DNA of 64,000 nucleotides from Chlorella sorokiniana. Lineage: Eukaryota; Chlorophyta; Trebouxiophyceae; Chlorellales; Chlorellaceae. The number at the start of each line of letters is the position of its first letter. Positions within the stretch are counted from its first letter, which is position 1. The stretch is from NCBI GenBank assembly GCA_025917655.1, contig CP084611.1:1612001-1676000 (forward strand). Direction: 5' to 3'. Below the pieces are notes generated by a model. It did not search any database and was not told the origin of the DNA. It saw only the letters and a program-made list of their open reading frames with translations. The translations under genes were made by a program, and so were the position numbers. Below are positions 44,128-53,028 of the stretch, one piece after another.

Positions 44128-44835
44128 ATGGTGAGGCTCCCGCTGCCCCCGCTGCATGGCATGATGCGGTGAAGGCCAGGGGCTGTGCAGGGTGGTGTTT
44201 CTGCAGCTATGTGCGGCCTTAGTATGGCAAATCAGGCCACGGTCAGCCGCAGGGCAGCACAGCCCGTGATGACAACACTGGGGAGGCCAGCCGACAGCAC
44301 TGGTCGCGAAGAACAGCAAGGAGCAGCAGCGAGTCTTGTATCGGCCAGGAGTACGCGCTCCGTCGCCCAAGGCTTCAGTCTGGGACTCTTCGGCAGTCAC
44401 TCCCTGCCGCCCCCTGCCACCAACCAGCCCGCCCCCTGCATAACTCCCTCCAGCACACATTCTCCGTCCTGCCTCCTGCAGCCCAAGAAGATTGAGGAGA
44501 TCAAGAAGTTCCTCCTCACCGCTCGGCGGAAGGATGCCCGCTCCGTGAAGATCAAGAAGAGCGGCGAGGTGACCAAGTTCAAGGTCCGCTGCTCGCGCTA
44601 CCTCTACACCCTGTGCGTTGCCGACGCTGACAAGGCCGACAAGCTGAAGCAGTCCCTGCCTCCTGGTGAGCATGACAAGCAGCCACAGGGTGCTAGCAGT
44701 GCAGCTCCCAAAGGCACAGTGCTTGAAGTGCAATCAGCTGCACAGTGGCGAGGGCGACGGCGCTGTGGTCTTCGGTCGGGCTCAATGATTTCACATTCGC
44801 CATGCAATGCAGGCCTGCAAGTTCAGGAGATTTGA
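44128..44835 (+). CDS. RPL38: 60S ribosomal protein eL38
   Basis: Structural protein of the cytosolic large ribosomal subunit. Three exons with exact joins: 44128-44130 (just the ATG), 44482-44665 and 44813-44835. The product is [20 protein letters not shown], then [36 protein letters not shown] and KQSLPPGLQVQEI, about 69 residues, the family's usual length with no frame slip. Donors are GTGAGG and GTGAGC; acceptors are CTGCAG and ATGCAG. The start is fixed because only ATG|CCC gives the universal MPK N-terminus. Confidence 0.97.
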
Positions 44836-45224
44836 GCGGCTGCAGCAGCGAGCAGCAGCGGCTGGGAGCACAACACCACAGCATCAGTGTGATATGTGGC
44901 TGCTTGAGGCTCAGGTGTAACTTGATACTTCGAGCTGGATAATTCCTGCAGAGCCTGGGACCCTGAATAATACTAGAGGAGTCTGGGACCAGCAAATTGA
45001 ATGAGGCAATCCATCCGGTGCTGCACAGCAGATTCCAACAGAGGCTGCTGGTATTGCTGCCATGCAAGGGTGCAGTTGCAGTAATGCAGCAGCTCCACTC
45101 CTGCCATTAATACAGCTGCTGCGTTACTGTCCAGGAGCCTTCACATGTGCCCCTGATAGCTCCACTGCGAGCCGCCGCAGCATGGCCTTGTCTGCAGTAG
45201 GTCATGTGGCATGGCGGCCATTTC
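44836..45224. other. 3' intergenic region
   Basis: Between the 3' ends of eL38 (+) and thioredoxin (-). It contains the eL38 poly(A) signal and repeated short CTGCAG-type words but no gene. Confidence 0.5.
44916..44920 (+). terminator. TGTAA poly(A) signal for eL38
   Basis: TGTAA about 81 bases past the eL38 stop, on the sense strand. Confidence 0.6.
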
Positions 45225-45813
45225 TCAGCAAACTTCAAAACATGCTGCCAGCATTTCTTTCACAAGGGCCTGAATATGCTGGAAGGGCAGGCCCCACCCC
45301 AGCCCAGCTCACCCGCTCCGCTGAAGGCAGTGATGCGGTCTGCGCCTTGGTATCCAACAAAGGTTGGAACTGCTGCCACTGCAACAATCGGGGAGTGCCC
45401 GTTCTGAGACAAACGTGCAAGTCATCAATGTGCCTATGGAATGGCCCCCAGTGAGCCCACCTGAGTTTTCCGTCACTGCTTGTCTGACAGCCTGCGGTGA
45501 GCATGTGAGCAATGAAATGTCCTTGATGGCTAGGGCAACTCGCACGCTCCTGCCGCTGCCAGCGTGCCCTTCTTGCAGAGCCAGGAGCAGGGTTGCAGCC
45601 CTCACCTCCTTATCTATGTCGACCTTGTAGAACGATATGGAGGGAAACTCTGCAGCCAAGCTCTCGTACACTGGTGTAATCATCTTGCAGGGCCCGCACC
45701 ACTTGGCCGTGAAGTCGAAGATGGCGGCTTTCTTCGTTGCGGCCAAATCTTTCAGCGCCGCTTGATAATCAGCATCTGTCTGCAGCTCCATCACCTTGCC
45801 ACCAGACCCTGCA
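45225..45813 (-). CDS. Thioredoxin h-type
   Basis: Small disulfide reductase. The main exon (to 45606) encodes SGGKVMELQTDADYQAALKD, LAATKKAAIFDF, the active site TAKWCGPCKMI and SISFYKVDIDKE. A GTGAGG donor and CAG acceptor join to exon 45403-45313: NGHSPIVAVAAVPTFVGYQG, with the conserved cis-Pro in VPTF, then ADRITAFSGA. The final segment QALVKEMLAACFEVC stops at 45225. The join into the last segment is out of phase by two bases, so a splice site or base is misread there. The first coding exon upstream of 45813 was not located; the conserved context GGKVMEL suggests translation starts earlier than the ATG at 45791. Confidence 0.9.
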
Positions 45814-46529
45814 AGGTAACCACTGGTGGAATTTCAACTTCTTCTTCTTTGGCTAGCATCCCTCCCAGCTCATACTGCCCAGCTGCGGCCGCCGTATCAG
45901 CCGCGGCCAATGTTGGTGACGAGCTGTTGCAGTGACAAACCATGGGCCCTTGGCGTCATTTCCAGAGAATTCTCGAATGCATCCGAGTGCTATTCATGTA
46001 TTCTTGAGGAGGAAAAACTTCCGGCACCTTACCCGTAGCAAAACCCGCATGATAGGCTTGCCAGGCAGCGGGAGCCACCCGTCCCTTCGTGATGTTGCGC
46101 ACAAGCGCGCTGCTCACAGTCAGCATTTGCAGAAACAACTTGCGCTTTCGGAGTATATGACTGTGAACTCTGCGAAATTCCAACGACGGTGTCGGCTAAT
46201 GTGGCAATGCCCATTTGACGGCATGGAAGGGAGGTTGCGGCGGAAAGCGGAAAGCCGTACATAGGCGCAGGACAGTTCTCCCCTATAGGTGCAGTTAGGT
46301 GAGCCGTGGTTCTCTCGAAGCATCGGCTCAATACAAATATCACGTACGCGGTTCGATAAGCTGTCATACTGCTCTCGCTATTTGTTCGAAGCAGGCTCTC
46401 GAAGCAGGCTTTGGCAGGCTGTATAGCACATCGAATTGGTCAGAACAGAGTCGGTGGAGCTCCAACCTTGTTGCAGCGAACTAAGTCGCCGTCCCCTTTG
46501 GCTGCCGGAACGCCGCTGGCTTGTGCACC
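45814..46529. promoter_or_regulatory. Divergent intergenic region
   Basis: About 715 bp between thioredoxin (-) and the zinc-finger gene (+). It should hold the missing first exon of thioredoxin plus two promoters. A short duplicated word TCGAAGCAGGCT occurs near 46390 and 46402. No other gene is seen. Confidence 0.45.
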
Positions 46530-47578
46530 ATGGCGGCCCAAGACGCCGATATGATGGGCATCGGCCGGCACTGTGCCCATGATGGCTGCCACCAGCTGGA
46601 CTTCCTGCCATTCCGCTGCTCCCGCTGCTCCAAGATCTACTGCCTGGAGCACCGTGTGTGTCCTTGCAACCAGCAGGAGGCTACCGTGCTGGTCTGCCCG
46701 CTGTGCGCCCAGGCCGTGGTCTGCCCGGCCGGCAGCGACGTGGAGCTGGTGTTTGACAGGCACACGCGCACCGACTGCGACCCCGCCAACTATGACCGCG
46801 TGCACCGCAAGCCGCGCTGCCCCGTGGCCGGCTGCCGGGAGAAGCTGGGCGCCGTCAACTCGTACACGTGCAAGGAGTGCGGCGCTGCCGTCTGCCTCAA
46901 GCACCGCCTCCCCGCGGACCACAAGTGTGTGGGGCGCGCGGCGGCAGCAGCCAGCAAAGTGCAGAGTCGCTTGAACCCGCAGAACTGGCGGCGCATGTTC
47001 AGCGTGGGGGCACAAGCGGTGGCAACACAGCGGCAATAGTGCGTTCAGCGCCTGCGCCGCACCCGCAGCAGCAGCAGCAGCAGCAGCAGAGCCGCCCGGT
47101 GCGATCAGCTGCAGTCGGCAGCGGTAACAACAGCACGCGACCCACTGTGGCGCAGCGGGCTGGCGCTGCTGTCGCCAAGACGCGGGAAGGCATACAGGCG
47201 CAGCTGCAGCAGTACCGGCAGCAGCAGCAGCAGCGCAGCAAGCCCGGCGGTGTGACGATCGTTGATCTAGCTGGCAGCAGCGCCACGCTCGACCCCTCCC
47301 CTACGCCCAATGGGCCAGAGGTGTGCCAGTGCGGTGCCCGCTTCGCCACCGTGCAGCAGCTGATCGAGCATGCCGAGGCGGCGCATGCGGGCGGCTGGAG
47401 CAGCGGGCCCATCGCCGTGCGGCAGCAGCAGCAGGGGCGTGCGCTGCCGATGCCAGGTGCTGGCGGCCTGGAGCGGTGCCCCCACTGCGGGCGGGAGTTT
47501 GGCGACCCCGTGGCCCTGGTGGCGCATGTGGAGCAGCAGCACGCAGCGCAGGCGGGCAGCACGTGCGTGCTCTGCTGA
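46530..47578 (+). CDS. AN1/C2H2 zinc-finger stress-associated protein (ZFAND2 / SAP11-like)
   Basis: Proteostasis protein of the ZFAND2 (AIRAP/AIRAPL) or plant SAP11/SAP13 class, which link ubiquitin, p97 and the proteasome under stress. ATG 46530 gives an uninterrupted exon. First AN1 finger: GRHCAHDGCHQLDFLPFRC to YCLEHRVCPCNQQ. Second AN1 finger: PRCPVAGCREKLGAVNSYTC, KECGAAVCLKHRLPADHKC. Then a poly-Gln linker (8 Gln near 47075) and two C2H2-like modules: CQCGARFATVQQLIEHAEAA and CPHCGREFGDPVALVAHVEQ. It ends GSTCVLC, a possible CaaX box. A one-base slip at the 5-G run near 47003 (SVGGTSGGNTAA is expected) is likely a lost G. It is an apparently intronless gene, unusual for this window. 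Confidence 0.9.
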
Positions 47579-47663
47579 CGCACCGCAGCTGCGCTGATAC
47601 GCCACTGCGGTAGCCACCCCTGCCAATCAACCTGGACATCTGCTGCGTTATGAGCATCCAGAA

Positions 47664-47668
47664 TGTAA
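47664..47668 (+). terminator. TGTAA poly(A) signal for the AN1 gene
   Basis: TGTAA about 86 bases past the stop at 47578; it falls only some 22 bases from the convergent fumarylacetoacetase stop, so the two 3' UTRs overlap. Confidence 0.6.
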
Positions 47669-47689
47669 CAGACCTCACTGTGTGCAGCT

Positions 47690-50152
47690 TCATAGCGGCC
47701 GGGCCGGCAGCACCGTGCCGCGGCACTCTCCAAAGCCCACCCGGTATCCATCGCCGTGGCAGCAGCCGCGCATGACCACTGCATCAGGGCAAAAGGCGTC
47801 AGCAGTGCGGTACGGCTTGGCCAGCCTCGCCACTACCGTGCAGGCCCGCACCGCTGCCCCTGCCCACCCGTGTCTCCATCCAGCAGGTAGCCACGCGTGC
47901 TGCCATCGCCCAGCTCCAGCGGCCGGCTGCCATTCCAGCTGCATGCGGAGCCAAAGGGCGCTGCGTGTGAGCGGCGCGCAGCACCGGGCCAGCAAGCCTC
48001 TCGCACTCTGAGCCCGCAGCGGCGCTCACGTCGCCTCCAGCAGGCAGCCCGCGCCCTGCGGCCCGTCGCAGCTGAGCGTGCCGGTGGCCAGCAGGTCTCC
48101 TGGGCGCAGGTTGCAGCCGCCCGCGGTGTGGTGGGCAATCATCTAACGGGGTGGCAGGGCGCAGGGCCGCGTGGGCAGGACATAACTGGCGTACCACCCA
48201 ACACTCGGACTCGGAGCTGGCCCACACCTCAGCATGTAACCCCCGGCTTGCCTCCCATTGCCTCCTCCACCCCCCAAGCGCAGCACCTGCGGCACCGTCC
48301 AGTACAGGGTGCGCAGGTTGCTGCGCACTACCACCGTCTCCTGCTGCGTGCCCCCGGCCGCACCGCCACTTCAAGCTGCACATCGTAGTTGGTGCGCCCT
48401 GCCTGGCGCAGGTATGGCAGGGGCTGGGGGTCAGCCTGGGGGCGCAGGGCGGGCAAAGGGAGCCAGCGCGTCGGGCGTTACCACCCAAGGCGAAATGCTG
48501 GTGGCCTGCGGGGGATGGTGTGAGGAGGGCGGAGGAGGGCGGTCGCGAGGCTGAGAGGCAGCACATGCTCATACGCCGCCAGGGGAGACGACCAGCATCA
48601 CCCCTGCTGCCGCCAGTTTCAGCCAGCAGCATACACCGTCACTGCCACATCTCCTGTTCCGCAGCCCCAGCCAGCGCGTGGCGCCCAAACTCGCCGCCCA
48701 GGCCCGCTCACAAAGTTCTTGGAGTTGAAGGGCCCCAGGGGCACGTACTCCCACTTCTGCACGTCCCGCGCGCTCCAGTCGTTGACCAGCACATAGCCAA
48801 ACACGCAGTCGGCGGCGGCGTCCACGCTGACCGCCTCCCCAGCGCGTTGCCGGTGCCGATGAAACAGCCCTGCACGGGGAGGCAAAACGCTAGGCAGGAG
48901 ATTCCCTGGTCACAGGTAGGCTGATGCAGCCAGCCTCAACCTGCGCTGGCCCAAGCAGGGGGCGGTGCACATTGCATCGCTTTCATCACAACTTTCATCA
49001 CAATCACAACCCTGTACCTAGCCACGCACCATCTCTAGCTCAAAGTCCAGCTGGGCCGAGGCCTGAAAGACGGGCGGCTGCCCCGCTGGCCCCGCCACCT
49101 GGCCCCACGGCCGCCGCACGCTGGTGCCCGACACCACCACTGACGACGCACGGCCATGGTAGCCCACCGGCAAGTGCAGCCTGGCCGCGGCAACAAAGAT
49201 CCAGGGGAGCGCCAGCAGTTGAAAGTGTCGCGCACTTTCAACGGCAAGCAGAAGCTCGTAGTGCATGCAACGGCCATGGGGAGGGAGGTCCGGTGCTGCA
49301 TGCGGCAGACACAACAGCATAAGCCTAACGCAACCTCCAAAGCCCCTGCCCGCATGCCACCCACCAGTTGGGCTGCAGCGCGTTGTCCTTGCCCCTGAAC
49401 ATGGCCCCCACGTTGGTGGCGTGCTCCCGCGAGCAGTAGAAGTCGGTGTAGTCGCCGATGGCCGCCGGCAGGTGCATGCACGCCTCTGCCAGGCTCACCA
49501 ACGCCTCCCGCCGCAGCGTGGCGTTGTCACGCAACGCGCCCTCCTCTGAGGACAGCAGCCGCTGCAGCGTGGCCCGCGCCTCTGCCCAGGCGGGGCGGCC
49601 CAGGGCCATGAAGCTGTTCAGGGTGGTCTGCAGGAGGGACAGCGATGCATCCCAACTTTCTGCACTGTGTACCCTCACATACCAATAATCGTGAGCAGCC
49701 CATGGCTCTCCCAACCTGCTGAAAGCATTCAGATTTGGCGCTCAGCAGAGGGCCCGAGAGCAGCCCGCCGCTGCTCAGCGCCGCCAGGTCCAGAACGTGG
49801 TTGCCGATGGCCACGCCGGGCCGGGGGTTGGGGTTGGCGCTTGTGCTGAATATGCCATATGGCAGGTTGTGAAGGCTAAATTCGCTCCGGGGTCAATGGG
49901 CACCCAGCTAGAACCCTGCAAAGCACACACACAGCAGCGAGGGCTGGCCGCCGCCGCAGCGACTGACACCCAGCTTGACGAAATGACAGGCACCGCCTTC
50001 GATTCCTGATCAACCAGGCGGTTACCATCTTGCTCCACAACGCTAGTATGGAGCCAGTGTGCAGCCAAGGTCCCCTGGATGTGATCTGCGCCGGAAAGCT
50101 TCGTTTCCTTTGTTGCGTCCTCTAAAAGCGTAAATTTACACTCACATGACAT
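47690..50152 (-). CDS. FAH: Fumarylacetoacetase
   Basis: Last step of tyrosine catabolism: 4-fumarylacetoacetate to fumarate and acetoacetate. The exon beginning at 49915 encodes [12 protein letters not shown], then (one-base slip near 49880) [20 protein letters not shown] and [13 protein letters not shown], the FAH N-terminus. Next come [20 protein letters not shown] then [20 protein letters not shown] (metal-binding Asp and family motif), [29 protein letters not shown] (metal Glu residues), [20 protein letters not shown] then [25 protein letters not shown] and a C-terminus [19 protein letters not shown]. The frame stays open upstream to ATG 50152 ([18 protein letters not shown]) with no FAH similarity; this may be 5' UTR or an intron. 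About 430 residues, the usual size, once spliced. Confidence 0.93.
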
Positions 50153-50631
50153 AACAGAGCAGCACGCCGCAACAAGTCATCGCGGGCATGTGCTTCTGTC
50201 AACCTGGCAGCGCCCACGCCGCGGCGCACCGTGCTACTTACGCCCACGAGCCAACAGCTGCACAAACCAACCTGCTGATAGCTAGATTTCGCAGCGGGAG
50301 CCGATTGTGAAGCGATCTTGCAGACATCAATGGACGAATTGAGTCAATGCTGTTCTAAAAGGACAGGGTCATGCTGCCAGAAGTGAGGGGCCAAGGATGA
50401 AGGACGGTCGCGCTACTGAACATGAGCAAAGAGCCCTGCAAATGCAGGGTTCTCCTCGAAACGAGTAGACAATCAAGCGGTGATCAAACAGGTCTGCCGA
50501 TGTAGGTAGAAAAACAGGTGGGTTGTGGGAATACAGAGGTGCAGCGGGCGTCGCACGGTTGGCGCCCACCCAGTGCCGCATGCAGGTTCGTTTGATTGCG
50601 GCGTGTGATGCAGCTGCCAGCTGCCGCCGCA
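50153..50631. other. Intergenic region
   Basis: 479 bp between FAH and the phosphatase gene, both on the minus strand; holds the FAH promoter and the phosphatase 3' UTR. AT-richer, no gene seen. Confidence 0.45.
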
Positions 50632-52479
50632 TCACGAATGGACAAATCCAAACTTGCGCAGTCCTTCCAGGATGCCATGCGCGCGCTGGCTGCTCGTCAC
50701 GAGCACCTCTCCGCCCGTCGTTCCTGCGGCCAGGCTGCGCTGCCGCGCCTCGGCCCACTCCAGCAGCACGGGGTGCGCGTTGCCCACCACTGCAGGCGTA
50801 GCATGCAGGTGAGCTGTTTGGAGCACACCTCCGGCGGCAGGGAGCAGGCGATAGCCTTGGCTGCAGGGGCATGCACGCCTCTCCCACCCACCGATGGAGC
50901 GGTGTGCTCCCTCCAGCATGTCTATGTCGTTCCCAGAGTCGCCGCACGCCACGGTTTGTTGGGGCAAGAAGCCCAGCGTGCGCCGCGCGTACTCCAGGGC
51001 CTGACAGGTGGATGGGTGCATAATCAGGTCAGCGGCAGGCCACGAGGTTTTCGTGGCAGGGGCTGCAGCAACAAGCGCAACAGAAGACGTTCCTGCCGAA
51101 GCAGCCTGGCACCCTTCACTTGCTTGCCCTTCCCGGGTGAAACAGCGCCTGCCAGGCTGAGCAGCCTCCGGCCCCCTGCGCCGCCCACACTCACCTGCAG
51201 CTTGCCCGCCTCCGCCGGCACCAGGTCCACAAAGCGCCAGTCGCCCGAGCCCGACACCACCAGCCGGTGGCGCACGCCTGCCTCGCCCAGGTCGGTCCTC
51301 ACCTCCGCCACCACCCCCTCGAGCACGTCCAGCCGCACGCCACATGTCACCTTGTGCTCAGACATCTCGGAGGGAGGCCTGTGTCGGGAATGGGGGCGGG
51401 GAGGGCGAGGTTAAAGACCCAGCCACAACGCAAGCTGCGCAGAGCTGCTGTGGTCTATCCATCGACTTCCTGACCCGCACATGCTCCTCGCAACTGCTCC
51501 GTCTCCCAGCCTCCCGAGCCCACCTGAAGTGCATGGCGTCCCGCCCCACACGCGCCAGCGCTCGGTAGCATGCCTCGCGCACCCCTTCCAGCGACCAGCC
51601 GCGCCCCAGCTTCGCGGTGTAACCCTCATCCTCCACCCAGCGCCCGTGCTGCCTGCGGGCAGGGCCAGCCAGGAGTGTGTCAGGTTGAGAGGTCAGAATG
51701 CAAGGCTCCCTGCTCAGGGGGCTGGGTGTTGAGCGGCCAGCTCGGGGCACCTCCCCTATCCTCCTTTTCTCCCCCTCCCAGTCATTGGAGCAACGTTCCC
51801 CTCACTTGACGTAGACGCGGGTGCCGATGGATGAGATGAGCATGTCCGGCTCTGCCATCACCCCCGCCTTGTCACCCAGCAGGCGCTCAAACAGGTCCAG
51901 CGCCCGCCCCGTGTTGTACACTAGGCGGCCGCCCGCGGCCACGCCTTCCTCCTGCCACCACCGCGTGAAAGCTGCGGTGGCTGTGTCGTCCCCAATCAGC
52001 GTGTCGTCCAAGTCGCTGCACAGCAGCAGCGCCGGGGTGGACGCCGCTGCCAGGCGGCCGTCGCGCAAGTGCCAGCGGCCCGGCGCGTGGATGGCATAGT
52101 TGCACCCATCGCGCGCCTTGTCCCAGCTGTCGTGGCCGTCAGTCACCACGAACTCCAGCAGCGGCGCTGCGCCGTTGCCGCTCATGTGGGTGCTGGGCGA
52201 TGCAGCCAGAACGGCGGCAGCGTCAGCAGGCAGTGCTGCAGCCTCCCACCAGCCTCCACTGCTGGAAGCTTGCCCTGATACTACTGGCCGCATATCCACA
52301 CTGCGCCACTTACCACCACTGATGGAGTGGTGCAGTATGGGCTGCTGCCAAGACGTTTGATAGTGCAGCCGGAGCTCGGCGGGAGCCACAGCCGCTGCCT
52401 TTGATGCGCCATGCCTTGGCCTTTGCTGCTGCTGCTGCTGCCGCCATTTAACGTTGGGTTTCCGGAACTGTACTGCGAT
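50632..52479 (-). CDS. CBM25 starch-binding domain fused to sucrose-phosphatase-like HAD hydrolase
   Basis: The N-terminal part reads LRLHYQTSWQQPILHHSISG, GKWRSVDMRP, then (after a Ser/Ala-rich insert) LEFVVTDGHDSWDKARDGC and NYAIHAPGRWHLRDG. This is the pattern of carbohydrate-binding module 25: W and HY residues for starch, an FVxxDG strand, NY-x-I and PG. The HAD domain follows directly: LLLCSDLDDTLIGDD (motif I, DxDxT), VYNTGR (motif II), MLISSIGTRVYV, WVEDEGYTAKLGRGWS, VTCGVRLDVLEGVVAEV, then YARRTLGFLPQQTVACGDSG with ND (motif IV) and NAHPVLLEW. It ends GILEGLRKFGFVHS at 50632. This resembles sucrose-6-phosphate phosphatase without its C-terminal extension. The N-terminus is open to 52479 with a poly-Gln stretch and no good ATG, so an upstream exon, perhaps encoding a transit peptide, is missing. 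Confidence 0.85.
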
Positions 52480-52920
52480 TCATTCTGAAAAGACGGGGCG
52501 TGCTGCTGCTGCAAACCCTGCAGGCGCACCAGGGCTTGCGTTGGATAGCGGTCTCCCACGATTGACTTGCGATTTCAATCGTCTTCCAGTGCTTACCTCA
52601 GCCCTGCTTTGCCTGGAAACCGCCCGGCAGGTCAATAGAGGAGGGGTTCGCTGCTGCTGCGCCCCAGCCAGTCGGGGCTGCAGTGGTCGCATAATTACCT
52701 ACACCTATCGAAAAACCCGGATCTCGCCCGACGGCTTTGGGGACTAGAAAAGGAGGCCCTCCGCTGCGAACTGTACCTGTGCGCAGTACGCACGCCACGT
52801 AGCCTGCCAGCAACCAGCGCACCTGAATGCAATTTGCACCACCAGTCACAGCCTTTACTGAGAGGTAGTTGAGCAGATTACACGGGGGGGGGGGGGGGCG
52901 GGCTGGGGGAGGGCCAGGGC
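52480..52920. other. Intergenic region with poly(A) signal and G tract
   Basis: Between the phosphatase gene and GrpE, both minus. It holds a 15-base G run (52884-52898) and the GrpE poly(A) signal. The first exon of the phosphatase may lie here. Confidence 0.5.
52878..52882 (-). terminator. TGTAA poly(A) signal for GrpE
   Basis: TTACA on the plus strand, about 40 bases past the stop of the distal terminal GrpE exon; it can serve both alternative ends. Confidence 0.6.
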
Positions 52921-53028
52921 TCAGGGGCTGCCGCCTACGTCGTCCAGCTCGCCGCCCTCCCGCTCGACCCGCTTGGCCACTCCAACTTCGGCAGCCCTCA
53001 CCACGCGGTCGTTCAGCAGGTAGCCCCT
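52921..53028 (-). other. GrpE distal terminal exon (B)
   Basis: 108 bases, acceptor CTGCAG, encodes RGYLLNDRVVRAAEVGVAKR then VEREGGELDDVGGSP and a TGA. The tail after GVAK is acidic and absent from exon A. No frame slip. Confidence 0.85.
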
